Source of the DNA: Propioniciclava sp. MC1595
GTDB taxonomy: Bacteria; Actinomycetota; Actinomycetes; Propionibacteriales; Propionibacteriaceae
Assembly: GCF_017569205.1 (NCBI RefSeq)
Contig: NZ_CP071870.1
Coordinates: 1,302,001-1,366,000 of the forward strand
DNA length: 64,000 nucleotides
Direction: 5' to 3'
The notes below the pieces were generated by a model. The model was not told the DNA's origin. It made no database searches and saw nothing but the letters and a program-made list of their open reading frames with translations. A program made the position numbers and the translations under genes. Below are positions 10,762 through 18,913 of this stretch, one piece after another (positions within the stretch are counted from its first letter, which is position 1; every line of letters begins with the position of its first letter).

Positions 10762-11622
10762 ATGACCGCACAGAAGCTGGACGGGGTGGCCACCGCCGCC
10801 GCGATCAAGACCGAGCTGACCACCCGCGTGGCCGCGCTGCGCGAGCGGGGCGTCGTGCCCGGGCTGGCCACCGTGCTGGTCGGGGAGGACCCGGCCTCGC
10901 AGAACTACGTGCGCATGAAGCACCGTGACTGCGAGCAGGTGGGGATCTCCTCGATCCGGGTCGAGCTGCCCGCCGACGCCACGGCCGCGCAGGTCGAGGA
11001 GGCGATCCGGGGGCTGAACGCCGACGACGCCTGCACGGGTTACATCGTGCAGCTGCCGATCCCGAAGCACCTCGACGAGAACTGGGCGCTGTCGCTGATC
11101 GACCCCGACAAGGACGCCGACGGCCTGCACCCCATCAACCTCGGTCGCCTCGTGCTCAACGAGCCCGCCACCCTGCCGTGCACTCCGCGCGGCATCGTCG
11201 AGCTGGTCCGGCGCCACGGCGTGGGGTGGAAGGGCGCCGAGGTCGTGGTCGTCGGCCGCGGCATCACGGTGGGTCGCCCCCTGGGCCTGATCCTGACGCG
11301 CCGCTCCGAGAACGCCACGGTGACCCTGTGCCACACCGGCACCCGCGACCTGGCCGACCACACCCGCCGGGCCGACATCGTGGTGGCGGCCGCCGGGGTC
11401 CCCGGCATGGTCACCGCCGACATGATCCGCGAGGGTGCGGTCTGCATCGACGTCGGCGTCAGCCGCGTCGACGGCAAGACCGTGGGTGACCTGGCCCCCG
11501 ACGTCTGGGACAAGGCCGCGTGGGTCACCCCCAACCCGGGCGGGGTTGGGCCGATGACCCGCGCGATGCTGCTGTCGAACGTCGTGGACCGCGCGGAGGC
11601 GCTGGTAGCGTCCGGTTCGTGA
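10762..11622 (+). CDS. folD: Methylenetetrahydrofolate dehydrogenase / methenyl-THF cyclohydrolase
   Basis: Interconverts 5,10-methylene-THF and 10-formyl-THF with NADP+, 286 aa. Motifs: [15 protein letters not shown] (the family's Y-x3-K catalytic segment), [26 protein letters not shown], and the nucleotide site [15 protein letters not shown]-terminal [15 protein letters not shown]. It lies 12 bp after purH and feeds one-carbon units to purN and purH. The stop overlaps the GTG of the DUF3017 gene in a GTGA. Confidence 0.96.
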   Translation: MTAQKLDGVATAAAIKTELTTRVAALRERGVVPGLATVLVGEDPASQNYVRMKHRDCEQVGISSIRVELPADATAAQVEEAIRGLNADDACTGYIVQLPIPKHLDENWALSLIDPDKDADGLHPINLGRLVLNEPATLPCTPRGIVELVRRHGVGWKGAEVVVVGRGITVGRPLGLILTRRSENATVTLCHTGTRDLADHTRRADIVVAAAGVPGMVTADMIREGAVCIDVGVSRVDGKTVGDLAPDVWDKAAWVTPNPGGVGPMTRAMLLSNVVDRAEALVASGS

Positions 11623-11951
11623 GCCACGCCGACCCCGGGGGCCCCTGGTCGCCCGCCCAGGGGCCGCGGGCCCCGCGCCCGTGGTACCAGCTCGTCCTCG
11701 GCCAGTGGCCGTTGTTCGTGGTGCTCGTCGGCATCTCGGTGGGGCTGGCGTGGGTGGGGCTGAGCCACTGGAAGCGCGGGTCGTTCACCATCGGGGCCAC
11801 GTTCGTCGTCGCCACGCTGCTCCGGGCGTTCCTGCCCGAGGACCGGGTCGGCCTGCTCAACGTGCGCAAGCGGTGGGTGGACGTCGTCTGCCTCGGCCTG
11901 CTCGGCGCCGGCATCGTCACGCTGTCGCTGGTGGTCCCCCCGCAGCCGTGA
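11619..11951 (+). CDS. DUF3017 family small membrane protein
   Basis: 110 aa, three hydrophobic segments ([58 protein letters not shown]) joined by short basic loops such as LNVRKRW. DUF3017 proteins routinely sit directly after folD in actinomycetes; no function is known. GTG 11619 overlaps the folD stop by 4 nt and has TAGCGT (11606-11611) 7 nt upstream. The last 35 bp overlap the tail of the convergent MFS gene. Confidence 0.75.
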   Translation: MSHADPGGPWSPAQGPRAPRPWYQLVLGQWPLFVVLVGISVGLAWVGLSHWKRGSFTIGATFVVATLLRAFLPEDRVGLLNVRKRWVDVVCLGLLGAGIVTLSLVVPPQP

Positions 11952-13107
11952 GCCGCTGTGCGGCCAGCCAGGCCGTGGTCACGGCCGCGATGCCCGCCCC
12001 GGCGGCGAGCGCGATCCAGGCGGGGCCGACCAGCGACAGCACGGCGATCACGTAGGGCGACAGGAACCCGATGTAGGTCAGGCAGTAGGTCACCGCGGTC
12101 GTCGCCGCCATGAGTTCCTGCGGCGTGTTGAGCTCGAGCGTGGTCATGCAGCACACGAGGACCAACCCATGGGCGGACCCCAGGACCACGGCGATGAGCG
12201 GCAGCCACCACCACGCCGGCCGCAACGCAGCGGCCGTCGCGAGCCCCATGCCGAGCGCCGTGACGCCCATGCCGAGGGCGGTCACCCGACCCGGGTGGCT
12301 GGTCGCCCAGCGCTTCATCGACGGCTGCAGCAGCACCGACGTGCCCAGCGTGAGGCCGGCGAGCGCGCCGGCGGCGGCGATCCGCGGCAGGCCGGGGAGC
12401 GGGCCGATCACCGAGGGCATGACCGCGAACGACACCGAGGCGCAGCCGAACACCCACGGCGCCGTGAGCAGCACGGCGCGCAGGAACCAGCCCTGGGTCA
12501 CGTGCCGGACCACGCGCCCCACCGAGGGGGTGGGGTGGTCACCCCGGTCGAGCTCGGGCAGGTTCCAGACCAGGACGGTCGCGACCGCCTGCACGACCAG
12601 GTGGAGGGCGTAGGTGAGGTGGAGCGGGGCCGGCAGCCACTGTGCGGCGATGCCGGCGGCCAGGGGGCCCAGCGCGAACCCGCCGGTCAGGGCCAGGGCC
12701 GCCCGGCGCGCGCCGGTGCCGGGCACCTCACCGGCGGAGAGCTCCTTCATCCACGCGGTACCGGGCCCCATCGCGAAGCCGATCCCGACCCCGCCGACCA
12801 CGCGCCCGGCGGCCAGCAGCCACGGGGCGTCCGCACCCGCCAGCAGGAGGAGGGACCCGAGCAGCATCAGGACGGTGGAGATGCGCAGCATCGGGCGCTT
12901 GCCGTGGTGCTGGCTCCACCACGCGGCGACCAGCAGGGCGGGCACGAGGCCGGCCACGTAGACGGCGAACATGCCGGTGACGGCCTGTTCCGTCAGGCCC
13001 CGCTCGGCCCGGTAGACCAGCAGCATGGGGGCGAACTGGTTCGCGCCCCAGCCGGCCGCCACGAGCGCTGCGGCCAGGCGGTGCCACGGCTGGGCCACGC
13101 GGGTCAC
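11917..13107 (-). CDS. MFS transporter
   Basis: 396 aa with about twelve membrane helices. The first helices (LAAALVAAGWGANQFAPMLLVY; GMFAVYVAGLVPALLVAAW) and the loop SQHHGKRPML match the Major Facilitator loop between helices 2 and 3 (consensus GxxxDRxGRR). Substrate cannot be deduced. The chosen GTG at 13107 begins 1 nt after the upstream ligase stop; an ATG at 13143 would add 12 residues and overlap that gene by 35 bp, and is the alternative. Same strand as the ligase, hence likely co-transcribed. Its 3' end overlaps the DUF3017 gene on the other strand. Confidence 0.8.
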   Translation of the reverse strand: MTRVAQPWHRLAAALVAAGWGANQFAPMLLVYRAERGLTEQAVTGMFAVYVAGLVPALLVAAWWSQHHGKRPMLRISTVLMLLGSLLLLAGADAPWLLAAGRVVGGVGIGFAMGPGTAWMKELSAGEVPGTGARRAALALTGGFALGPLAAGIAAQWLPAPLHLTYALHLVVQAVATVLVWNLPELDRGDHPTPSVGRVVRHVTQGWFLRAVLLTAPWVFGCASVSFAVMPSVIGPLPGLPRIAAAGALAGLTLGTSVLLQPSMKRWATSHPGRVTALGMGVTALGMGLATAAALRPAWWWLPLIAVVLGSAHGLVLVCCMTTLELNTPQELMAATTAVTYCLTYIGFLSPYVIAVLSLVGPAWIALAAGAGIAAVTTAWLAAQRLTAAGGPPATA

Positions 13108-13108
13108 C

Positions 13109-14851
13109 TCATCGGAAGTCGCGGTAGAAGTACTGCCCCTCATCCTGCCCCGCCTCGACCCGCTGCGCCTCGGCGGCGCGCAGTTCGACCCGGCGGATCT
13201 TCGAGCTGATCGTCTTCGGCAGCGCCGGCGTGAACTCGATGATGCGCACCAGCTGGTAGCCGTTGAGGTGCTCGCGACAGTGCGCGAACACGGACGCCGC
13301 GACCTCGCGGCCGCCTTCGTGCCCGCCCGCGAGCGTCACGTAGGCCTTCGGGACGGCACCGCGCACCTCGTCGGGGGAGGGCACCACGGCGCACTCGGCC
13401 ACGGCCGGGTGCAGCATGAGCGCGCTCTCCAGCTCGAAGGGCGAGATCTTGTAGTCGGACGCCTTGAACACGTCGTCGGCGCGGCCCACGTAGGTGATGT
13501 AGCCGTCCTCGTCCCGGGTGCCGATGTCACCGGTGTGGTAGTACCCGCCGCGGCAGGCCTCGGCGGTCAGCTCGGGCGCCTCGTAGTAGCCGCCCATCAG
13601 GCCGGCGTGGTGGTAGGACAGGTCGAGGCAGATCTCGCCCTCGCCGGCGCCCTCCACCAGCTCGTCGGTGTTGGGGTCGACCAGGACGACGCGGTAGCCG
13701 GGCATGGGGCGTCCCATCGCGCCGGTCTTGACCGGCTGGCCGGGGGAGTTGCCGATGCAGCACGTCATCTCGGTCTGGCCGTACCCGTCGCGGATGGTGT
13801 TGTGCCACGCGTCGCGGACCTTGTTGATCACCTCGGGGTTGAGTGCCTCGCCGGCGCCCACGAGCTCGCGCGGCGGGCGGAACAGGCGGGTCAGGTCGGC
13901 CTGGATCAGCATGCGCCACACCGTGGGGGGAGCACAGAAGCTCGAGACCTGGTGGGTGTCCATCACCTGCAGCAGCCGCTCGGCGCTGAACCGCTCGTAG
14001 TTGAGGATGAACACCGTCGCCTGCGCCAGGAACGGGGAGAAGAAGTTACTCCACGCGTGCTTGCCCCAGCCCGGCGAGGAGATGTTCAGGTGCACGTCGC
14101 CGGGGCGCACGCCCAGCCAGTACATGGTCGACAGGTGGGCGACGGGGTAGGAGACCTGCGTGTGCCGCACGAGCTTCGGGCGCGCGGTCGTGCCCGAGGT
14201 GAAGTACAGCAGCGACGTCGCGTCGGCCGGGGTCGGCCCCGCCGGGGTGAAGGCCTCGGACGCCCCGAACGAGGCTCCCCAGCGCTCCCAGCCCTCGGGG
14301 GCGGGCTCGTCGTGGGCCCACGTGGCGGGCACGGCGATCTTCAGGGTGTCGGCCCGGGCGAGGTCGAACCGGTCGGCGAGCGTCACCGGGGCGATGGCGA
14401 ACCGGGCGTCGGCGGTCGCGATGCGCCAGGCCAGGTCCTCGTCGTTGAGCAGGGTCGAGGTGGGGATCGCCACCGCGCCGACCTTCATCAGCGCCATGAG
14501 GATCTCCCACAGCTCGATGGTGTTGTTCAGCATCACGACCATCTTGTCGCCGGGGCGCATGCCCAGGTCCACGAGCCACGAGGCGACCTGGTCGGAGCGA
14601 CGGGCCAGCTCGCCGTAGGACCAGGAGTGGGTCTCGCCCGTGGCCTCCTCGACGATCGTCACCGCGGCGCGGTCGGGGTGCTCGCCGGCGACCACGTCGA
14701 ACCACTCGAGGGCGAAGTTGAACTCCTCCAGCCGCGGCCAGGCGAAGTCGCGCACGACGGTGTCGTAGTCGTGGGGGTGGTGCAGGAGGAAGTCGCGGGC
14801 GGCGCGGACGGCGTCCGTGGCGGAGGTTGCGGGGCGGCCGGCGTAGGTCAT
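13109..14851 (-). CDS. AMP-dependent acyl-CoA synthetase/ligase
   Basis: ANL-superfamily adenylating enzyme, 580 aa, which activates a carboxylic acid with ATP and joins it to CoA. Seen: phosphate loop YFTSGTTARPKLV (family TSGTTGxPK), aromatic motif DGYGQTEMT, YYHTGDIGTRDEDGYITYVGRADDVFK, and the catalytic Lys in LPKTISSKIRR close to the C-terminus. The architecture (N-terminal FNFALEWFD) is that of medium-chain/acetyl-type ligases. ATG 14851 has a TAGAGT -10 seven nt upstream and no Shine-Dalgarno, so a leaderless mRNA is expected; a GTG 9 bp further up is less fitting. A 22-bp palindrome covers the -35 position. Confidence 0.9.
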   Translation of the reverse strand: MTYAGRPATSATDAVRAARDFLLHHPHDYDTVVRDFAWPRLEEFNFALEWFDVVAGEHPDRAAVTIVEEATGETHSWSYGELARRSDQVASWLVDLGMRPGDKMVVMLNNTIELWEILMALMKVGAVAIPTSTLLNDEDLAWRIATADARFAIAPVTLADRFDLARADTLKIAVPATWAHDEPAPEGWERWGASFGASEAFTPAGPTPADATSLLYFTSGTTARPKLVRHTQVSYPVAHLSTMYWLGVRPGDVHLNISSPGWGKHAWSNFFSPFLAQATVFILNYERFSAERLLQVMDTHQVSSFCAPPTVWRMLIQADLTRLFRPPRELVGAGEALNPEVINKVRDAWHNTIRDGYGQTEMTCCIGNSPGQPVKTGAMGRPMPGYRVVLVDPNTDELVEGAGEGEICLDLSYHHAGLMGGYYEAPELTAEACRGGYYHTGDIGTRDEDGYITYVGRADDVFKASDYKISPFELESALMLHPAVAECAVVPSPDEVRGAVPKAYVTLAGGHEGGREVAASVFAHCREHLNGYQLVRIIEFTPALPKTISSKIRRVELRAAEAQRVEAGQDEGQYFYRDFR

Positions 14852-14870
14852 GGGCGTCACTCTAGGGCTT

Positions 14871-14892
14871 CAACCTACGGGCCCGTAGGTTG
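14871..14892. promoter_or_regulatory. Perfect 22-bp palindrome, probable repressor operator
   Basis: CAACCTACGGG (14871-14881) is followed directly by its exact reverse complement (14882-14892). It lies between the acyl-CoA ligase (-10 at 14859-14864) and the divergent SulP gene (-10 at 14939-14944), and occupies the -35 position of the ligase promoter. A palindrome of this length and place is typical of a dimeric repressor such as a TetR-family protein; no such regulator gene lies in this window. Confidence 0.7.
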
Positions 14893-14950
14893 TGCCACGG
14901 GTTGGCGCGCCCCGGCCCCGCGGACGCCCACCGACCACTACCCTCCCGCC

Positions 14951-16690
14951 ATGGAGAGCGCGCGGACCCGGGGCTGGGAGCGGTACCTCCCGGGCCTGGC
15001 CGTGCTGCGGAACTACGACCGGGCCTGGCTGCGGCCCGACGTCATGGCCGGCCTCACCGTGACGGCCTACCTCGTCCCCCAGGTGATGGCGTACGCCCAG
15101 ATCGCGGGTCTACCGCCGGTCGTGGGGCTGTGGGGGATGCTGGCGCCGCTGGCGATCTACGCGCTCGTCGGGTCCTCGCGCCAGCTGTCGGTCGGCCCCG
15201 AGTCGACCACGGCGCTGATGACCGCGGCCGCGCTGGGGGTCGTCACGGCGTCCATCGGGCCCGAGCGCTGGGCCGACGCGGCCGCGGTGCTCGCGCTGGC
15301 CGTCGGCCTCGTCGGCCTGCTGGGGTGGGTGGCCCGCCTGGGGTTCCTGGCCACGCTGCTCTCCAAGCCGGTGCTGCAGGGCTACCTCATCGGGGTCGCG
15401 GTCCTGATGATCTCCTCGCAGCTGGGCCGGGTCACGAAGCTGGACGTCACCGGGGACGGCCCCATCGAGGAGGTCGCCTCCCTCGCGGCGCAGGTGGGCG
15501 CCGTCCACCTGCCCTCCGTCGGGATGGCTGCGGCCGTGCTGGTCGCCGTGTTCGCGCTCAAGGCGTGGCGGCCGCGCTGGCCCGGACCGCTGCTGGTCAT
15601 GCTGGCCGCGGGCGGGGTGGCGGCGCTGCCGGCCGTGGCCGGCTGGGGGCTGGTCACGATCGGGGAGGTGCCGTTGGGCCTGCCCCTGCCGCGCCTGCCC
15701 GACTTCGCCGGCATCGACCTGCTGGCGGTCCTGCCGTGGGCCGTGGGCATCGCGCTGGTCGGCTACTCCGACAACGTGCTGACCGGGCGTGCGTTCGCCG
15801 CCCGCCGCCACGAGGACATCGACGCGGGGCAGGAACTGCTCGCGCTCGGGGCCACCAACCTCGCGGCGGGCCTGACGCAGGCCTTCCCGGTGAGCTCGAG
15901 CGGCAGCCGCACCGTGCTCGGCGACGCCGTCGGCAGCCGCACCCAGGCGCACTCGCTGGTGGCGCTGGCCGGGGTCGTCCTCGTCCTGCTCGTCGCCGGC
16001 CCGGTGCTGTCCACGTTCCCCAGCGCGGCGATGGGCGCCATCATCATCTTCGCCGCGACCCGGCTCGTGGACGGGGCGGCCCTGGCCCGCATCGCCCGCT
16101 TCCGGCGCAGCGAGGTCGTGCTCACGGCCGCCACCGCCATCGGCGTCGTGGTGCTGGGCGTGCTCGGGGGCATCGGGGTCGCGGTGGCGCTCAGCATCCT
16201 GGACGTCATCCGGCGGATCGCCCAGCCGCACGACGGCGTCCTCGGCTTCGTGCCCGACGTGGCCGGCATGCACGACATCGACGACCACCCGGGGGCCACC
16301 CAGGTCGAGGGCCTGCTGGTGTTCCGCTACGACGCGCCGCTCTTCTTCGCCAACGCCGCCAACTTCGTCCAGCGGGCGCGTCTGGCCCTCGACGAGGCCG
16401 ACGGCCCGGTGCGGTGGTTCCTGCTGAACGCCGAGGCCAACATCGACCCCGACCTCACCGCCGTGGACGCGCTGGAGGAGTTGCGCTCCGACCTGGAGTC
16501 CCGGGGGATCACCTTCGCGCTCGCGCGCGTCAAGGCCGAGGTGCTGGAGCTGTTCGACAAGGCCGGGCTGCTCGCCGCGGTGGGTCCGGAGAACGTCCAC
16601 GCGACCCTGCCCACGGCCGTGGCCGCCTACGCGGAGGCCTTCACCGCGGCGGAGGGACGCCCGCCCGCCGGCCTGCCCACCCGTCGCTGA
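14951..16690 (+). CDS. SulP family anion permease with STAS domain
   Basis: 579 aa inorganic-anion carrier (sulfate, bicarbonate or dicarboxylate). N-terminal sulfate-transporter core: LRPDVMAGLTVTAYLVPQVMAYAQIAGLPPVVGLW, the SulP signature region, then many hydrophobic helices to about residue 420. The C-terminal ~130 residues form a STAS domain (VEGLLVFRYDAPLFFANAANF ... NAEANIDPDLTAVDALEEL), where the usual regulatory Ser/Thr region reads NIDPDLTA. ATG 14951 has TACCCT (14939-14944) 6 nt before it and no Shine-Dalgarno. It ends 1 bp before the convergent acetyltransferase stop. The anion carried is unknown. Confidence 0.88.
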   Translation: MESARTRGWERYLPGLAVLRNYDRAWLRPDVMAGLTVTAYLVPQVMAYAQIAGLPPVVGLWGMLAPLAIYALVGSSRQLSVGPESTTALMTAAALGVVTASIGPERWADAAAVLALAVGLVGLLGWVARLGFLATLLSKPVLQGYLIGVAVLMISSQLGRVTKLDVTGDGPIEEVASLAAQVGAVHLPSVGMAAAVLVAVFALKAWRPRWPGPLLVMLAAGGVAALPAVAGWGLVTIGEVPLGLPLPRLPDFAGIDLLAVLPWAVGIALVGYSDNVLTGRAFAARRHEDIDAGQELLALGATNLAAGLTQAFPVSSSGSRTVLGDAVGSRTQAHSLVALAGVVLVLLVAGPVLSTFPSAAMGAIIIFAATRLVDGAALARIARFRRSEVVLTAATAIGVVVLGVLGGIGVAVALSILDVIRRIAQPHDGVLGFVPDVAGMHDIDDHPGATQVEGLLVFRYDAPLFFANAANFVQRARLALDEADGPVRWFLLNAEANIDPDLTAVDALEELRSDLESRGITFALARVKAEVLELFDKAGLLAAVGPENVHATLPTAVAAYAEAFTAAEGRPPAGLPTRR

Positions 16691-16691
16691 G

Positions 16692-17942
16692 TCAGAACCC
16701 CGAGGCGTTGACCGGGGGCAGGGCCGTGCGGAACAGCGCCGACAGCGCGTCCACCTCGGACGCCGGGCCCGTCACCTGCCCCGCGGCGGCCAGCACGTGG
16801 GCGTCCACGAGGCCGAGGTAGAGGCTGCCCAGGGCCCGGACGTCGAGGCGTAGGTGCGCGCCGGACGCCGGGGCCACCTCGGCCCGCCCGTCGCGGACCA
16901 CGAGCCGGTACGACCCCGAGGCCAGCCCCTGCGCGTCGTCGACGGTGAAGCTGACCTCACCGTCGGACTCGAACGCGCGCACGCCCAGGGCGCGGGGCAC
17001 GTCCAGCACCCGGAGCCACGTGTAGTCCCCGCTCCCGGTGACCTTGAGGCGGTGCGGGTCCGCCAGGGCCCAGGGCAGGGCCGTGGTGGGGGGCAGCCGC
17101 CGCACCACGACCTTCTCCACCAGGTCGATCGCCCCGAGGAACTGCCACAGGCCCAACTCCGCCTCGGCGTTGGCGGCGAGCAGGTCGAGCACCCGCAGCT
17201 GCGACCCGTTCTCCTCGAACAGGTAGGAGACCGCGCCGTCGGGGCGCCCGTCGGCGCCCAGGTGCACGGCGCTGCGGACGTCGTGGTTCGGGCCGTTCTT
17301 GTCGAAGTCCCACTCGCCCGACAGGTAGGGGTCGTAGAACGCCAGGCGCTGGTGCGACCCGCGGTGCGTCGCGTGGAAGGTGTCGAAGACCTCCCGGCGC
17401 GCCGCCACGGACGCCGCGGGCGTGGCCAGCTCGACCCGGGGCTCGATGTCGCGGGTCAGTTGGAACCGGGGGCCCGTGTCGAGCTCGGCGCGGGTGTACG
17501 TCGTCGCCACGCCGAACCCGAACCGGCCGTAGATGCCGCCCTCGGTCACGGTCAGGGCCGCGAGGGACAGGTCCTCGTCGCGGGCGCGGCGCAGGGCGTC
17601 ACCCATGAGCCGGGTCAGCAACCCGCGGCGGCGGTGGGTGGTGCGCACGGTGACGTCGGTGATGAAGCAGGCCGGCTCGAGGTGCCCGGCGCCGGTGTTG
17701 ATGGTCTGGGTCGTGGTGGCGAACGTGCCGACGGGGACGTCGGCGCCCAGCCCGAAGGCCGGGGAGGCCGCGTACGCGCCGTCGAGGCGCCAGCCGTCAC
17801 GGACGATGTCGGCCCGCCAGCGGGTGAACGCCTCGTCCTGGGCGCGGCCCTGGCCGAAGCCCAGGCCGACCGCCTCGAACCAGCCGCGGAGCTCGTCGTC
17901 GCCGACGTCGGAGGGGGTGAAGCTGCGGTAGTCGATCTGCAC
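16692..17942 (-). CDS. Eis-like GNAT family N-acetyltransferase
   Basis: 416 aa with the three-part layout of mycobacterial Eis: GNAT domain 1 (CFITDVTVRTTHRRRGLLTRLM, the acetyl-CoA site V-x-x-x-x-R-R-R-G-L), a second degenerate GNAT domain, and an SCP2-like C-terminal domain (GSYRLVVRDGRAEVAP ... LDVRALGSLYLG), ending in Phe as in Eis, where the C-terminal carboxylate takes part in catalysis. Family members acetylate amines on aminoglycosides, polyamines or proteins; the substrate here is unknown. GTG 17942 has TAGGGT 6 nt upstream (17949-17954), and only 42 bp separate it from the divergent DUF2344 start. Confidence 0.85.
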   Translation of the reverse strand: MQIDYRSFTPSDVGDDELRGWFEAVGLGFGQGRAQDEAFTRWRADIVRDGWRLDGAYAASPAFGLGADVPVGTFATTTQTINTGAGHLEPACFITDVTVRTTHRRRGLLTRLMGDALRRARDEDLSLAALTVTEGGIYGRFGFGVATTYTRAELDTGPRFQLTRDIEPRVELATPAASVAARREVFDTFHATHRGSHQRLAFYDPYLSGEWDFDKNGPNHDVRSAVHLGADGRPDGAVSYLFEENGSQLRVLDLLAANAEAELGLWQFLGAIDLVEKVVVRRLPPTTALPWALADPHRLKVTGSGDYTWLRVLDVPRALGVRAFESDGEVSFTVDDAQGLASGSYRLVVRDGRAEVAPASGAHLRLDVRALGSLYLGLVDAHVLAAAGQVTGPASEVDALSALFRTALPPVNASGF

Positions 17943-17984
17943 CCTGCCACCCTAGCCAGTCGCCGTGGCGGTAGGCTCCGCGCC

Positions 17985-18710
17985 GTGACGAACGCTCCCC
18001 GCAAGCAGCCCGAGCAGCAGGCCCCGCCGGTCCAGAAGCTCCAGGTGCGCTACGCCAAGCGCGGCCGCGCCCGCTTCACCAGCCACCGCGACTTCAGCCG
18101 CGCCTTCGAGCGTGCGCTGCGCCGGGCGGGCGTCCCCATGGCCTACAGCTCCGGCTACAACCCCCACCAGCGGGTGTCGTTCGCGAACGCGTCCCCGACC
18201 GGCGCGGCCACCGAGGCCGAGTACCTCGAGATCGGGCTGCGCGAGGTCGCCGACCCCGAGGCCGTGCGGGTCGCCCTCGACGCGGCGCTGCCCGACGGGC
18301 TGCACGTCCTCGAGGTGGTGCCGGCGCCGCCGGGCGGCATCGCGGACCGGCTCACGGCGTCCGCGTGGCAGATCGGGGTCACGGGGGTGCCGCGCGAGGT
18401 GCTCGACCGCGCCGTGGCCGCCCTGCTGGCCGCCGAGGTGGTGGAGGTCCAGCGCATGACCAAGACCGGCATGCGCACCTTCGACGCCCGCGAGGCGATC
18501 ATCGGCCTCGAGGTGGCCGACGACGCCACGCTGCGCCTGGTCTCCCGCCACGGGACGCCGCTGGTGCGGCCCGACGACGTCCTGCAGGCCCTCGGGCAGG
18601 TCGAGGAGGGCTTCGTCCCGACCGACCCGCCCCTGCTCACCCGGCTGGCCCAGGGCGAGTGGGACGGCACCCGGATCGTGGGTCCCTTCGAGGCTCGCCC
18701 GTCCGACTAG
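17985..18710 (+). CDS. DUF2344 / TIGR03936 family protein
   Basis: 241 aa. The N-terminal core VRYAKRGRARFTSHRDFSRAFERALRRAGVPMAYSSGYNPHQRVSFA is the signature of the radical-SAM-linked TIGR03936 family (DUF2344), which in many bacteria is fused to or encoded next to a B12-binding radical SAM protein and sits before RNase E. Here the radical SAM partner is not adjacent. Molecular role unknown, presumably RNA-related from its neighbour rne. GTG 17985 has TAGGCT (17972-17977) 7 nt upstream and no Shine-Dalgarno. Confidence 0.8.
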   Translation: MTNAPRKQPEQQAPPVQKLQVRYAKRGRARFTSHRDFSRAFERALRRAGVPMAYSSGYNPHQRVSFANASPTGAATEAEYLEIGLREVADPEAVRVALDAALPDGLHVLEVVPAPPGGIADRLTASAWQIGVTGVPREVLDRAVAALLAAEVVEVQRMTKTGMRTFDAREAIIGLEVADDATLRLVSRHGTPLVRPDDVLQALGQVEEGFVPTDPPLLTRLAQGEWDGTRIVGPFEARPSD

Positions 18711-18765
18711 CTGGGGTTTCGGCACGGGGTGTGGAACAATGAGCGACAGGTTGGACGCCGCCACC

Positions 18766-18899
18766 GGCGCCCGACCGGGCGCCAGGCCGCGACGAATGTG
18801 AGCCCTCGACCGCGGCGGGTTCCCGAGAAAACCGCAAGCTTTGGCACGCCCCGGCCGTCCGGTCGCCGCGTGCCCCATGTCCGGCAGGTCCGCCTGCCG
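18766..18899 (+). promoter_or_regulatory. rne leader with two perfect tetraloop hairpins
   Basis: Within the 203-bp gap before rne, GGCGCCC (18766-18772) pairs with GGGCGCC (18777-18783) around GACC, and CGGCAGG (18882-18888) pairs with CCTGCCG (18893-18899) around TCCG. The second hairpin ends 2 nt before the GAGGAGAG ribosome-binding site. The first could terminate the DUF2344 transcript or belong to the rne leader. RNase E is known in enterobacteria to control its own mRNA through 5' structures; extension to this gene is inference. Confidence 0.5.
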
Positions 18900-18913
18900 T
18901 GTGAGGAGAGCAC

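Noticed and set aside
18721-18840. tRNA-like sequence before rne (GGTTCCCGA)
   Set aside because: No acceptor stem or anticodon arm can be formed around it.
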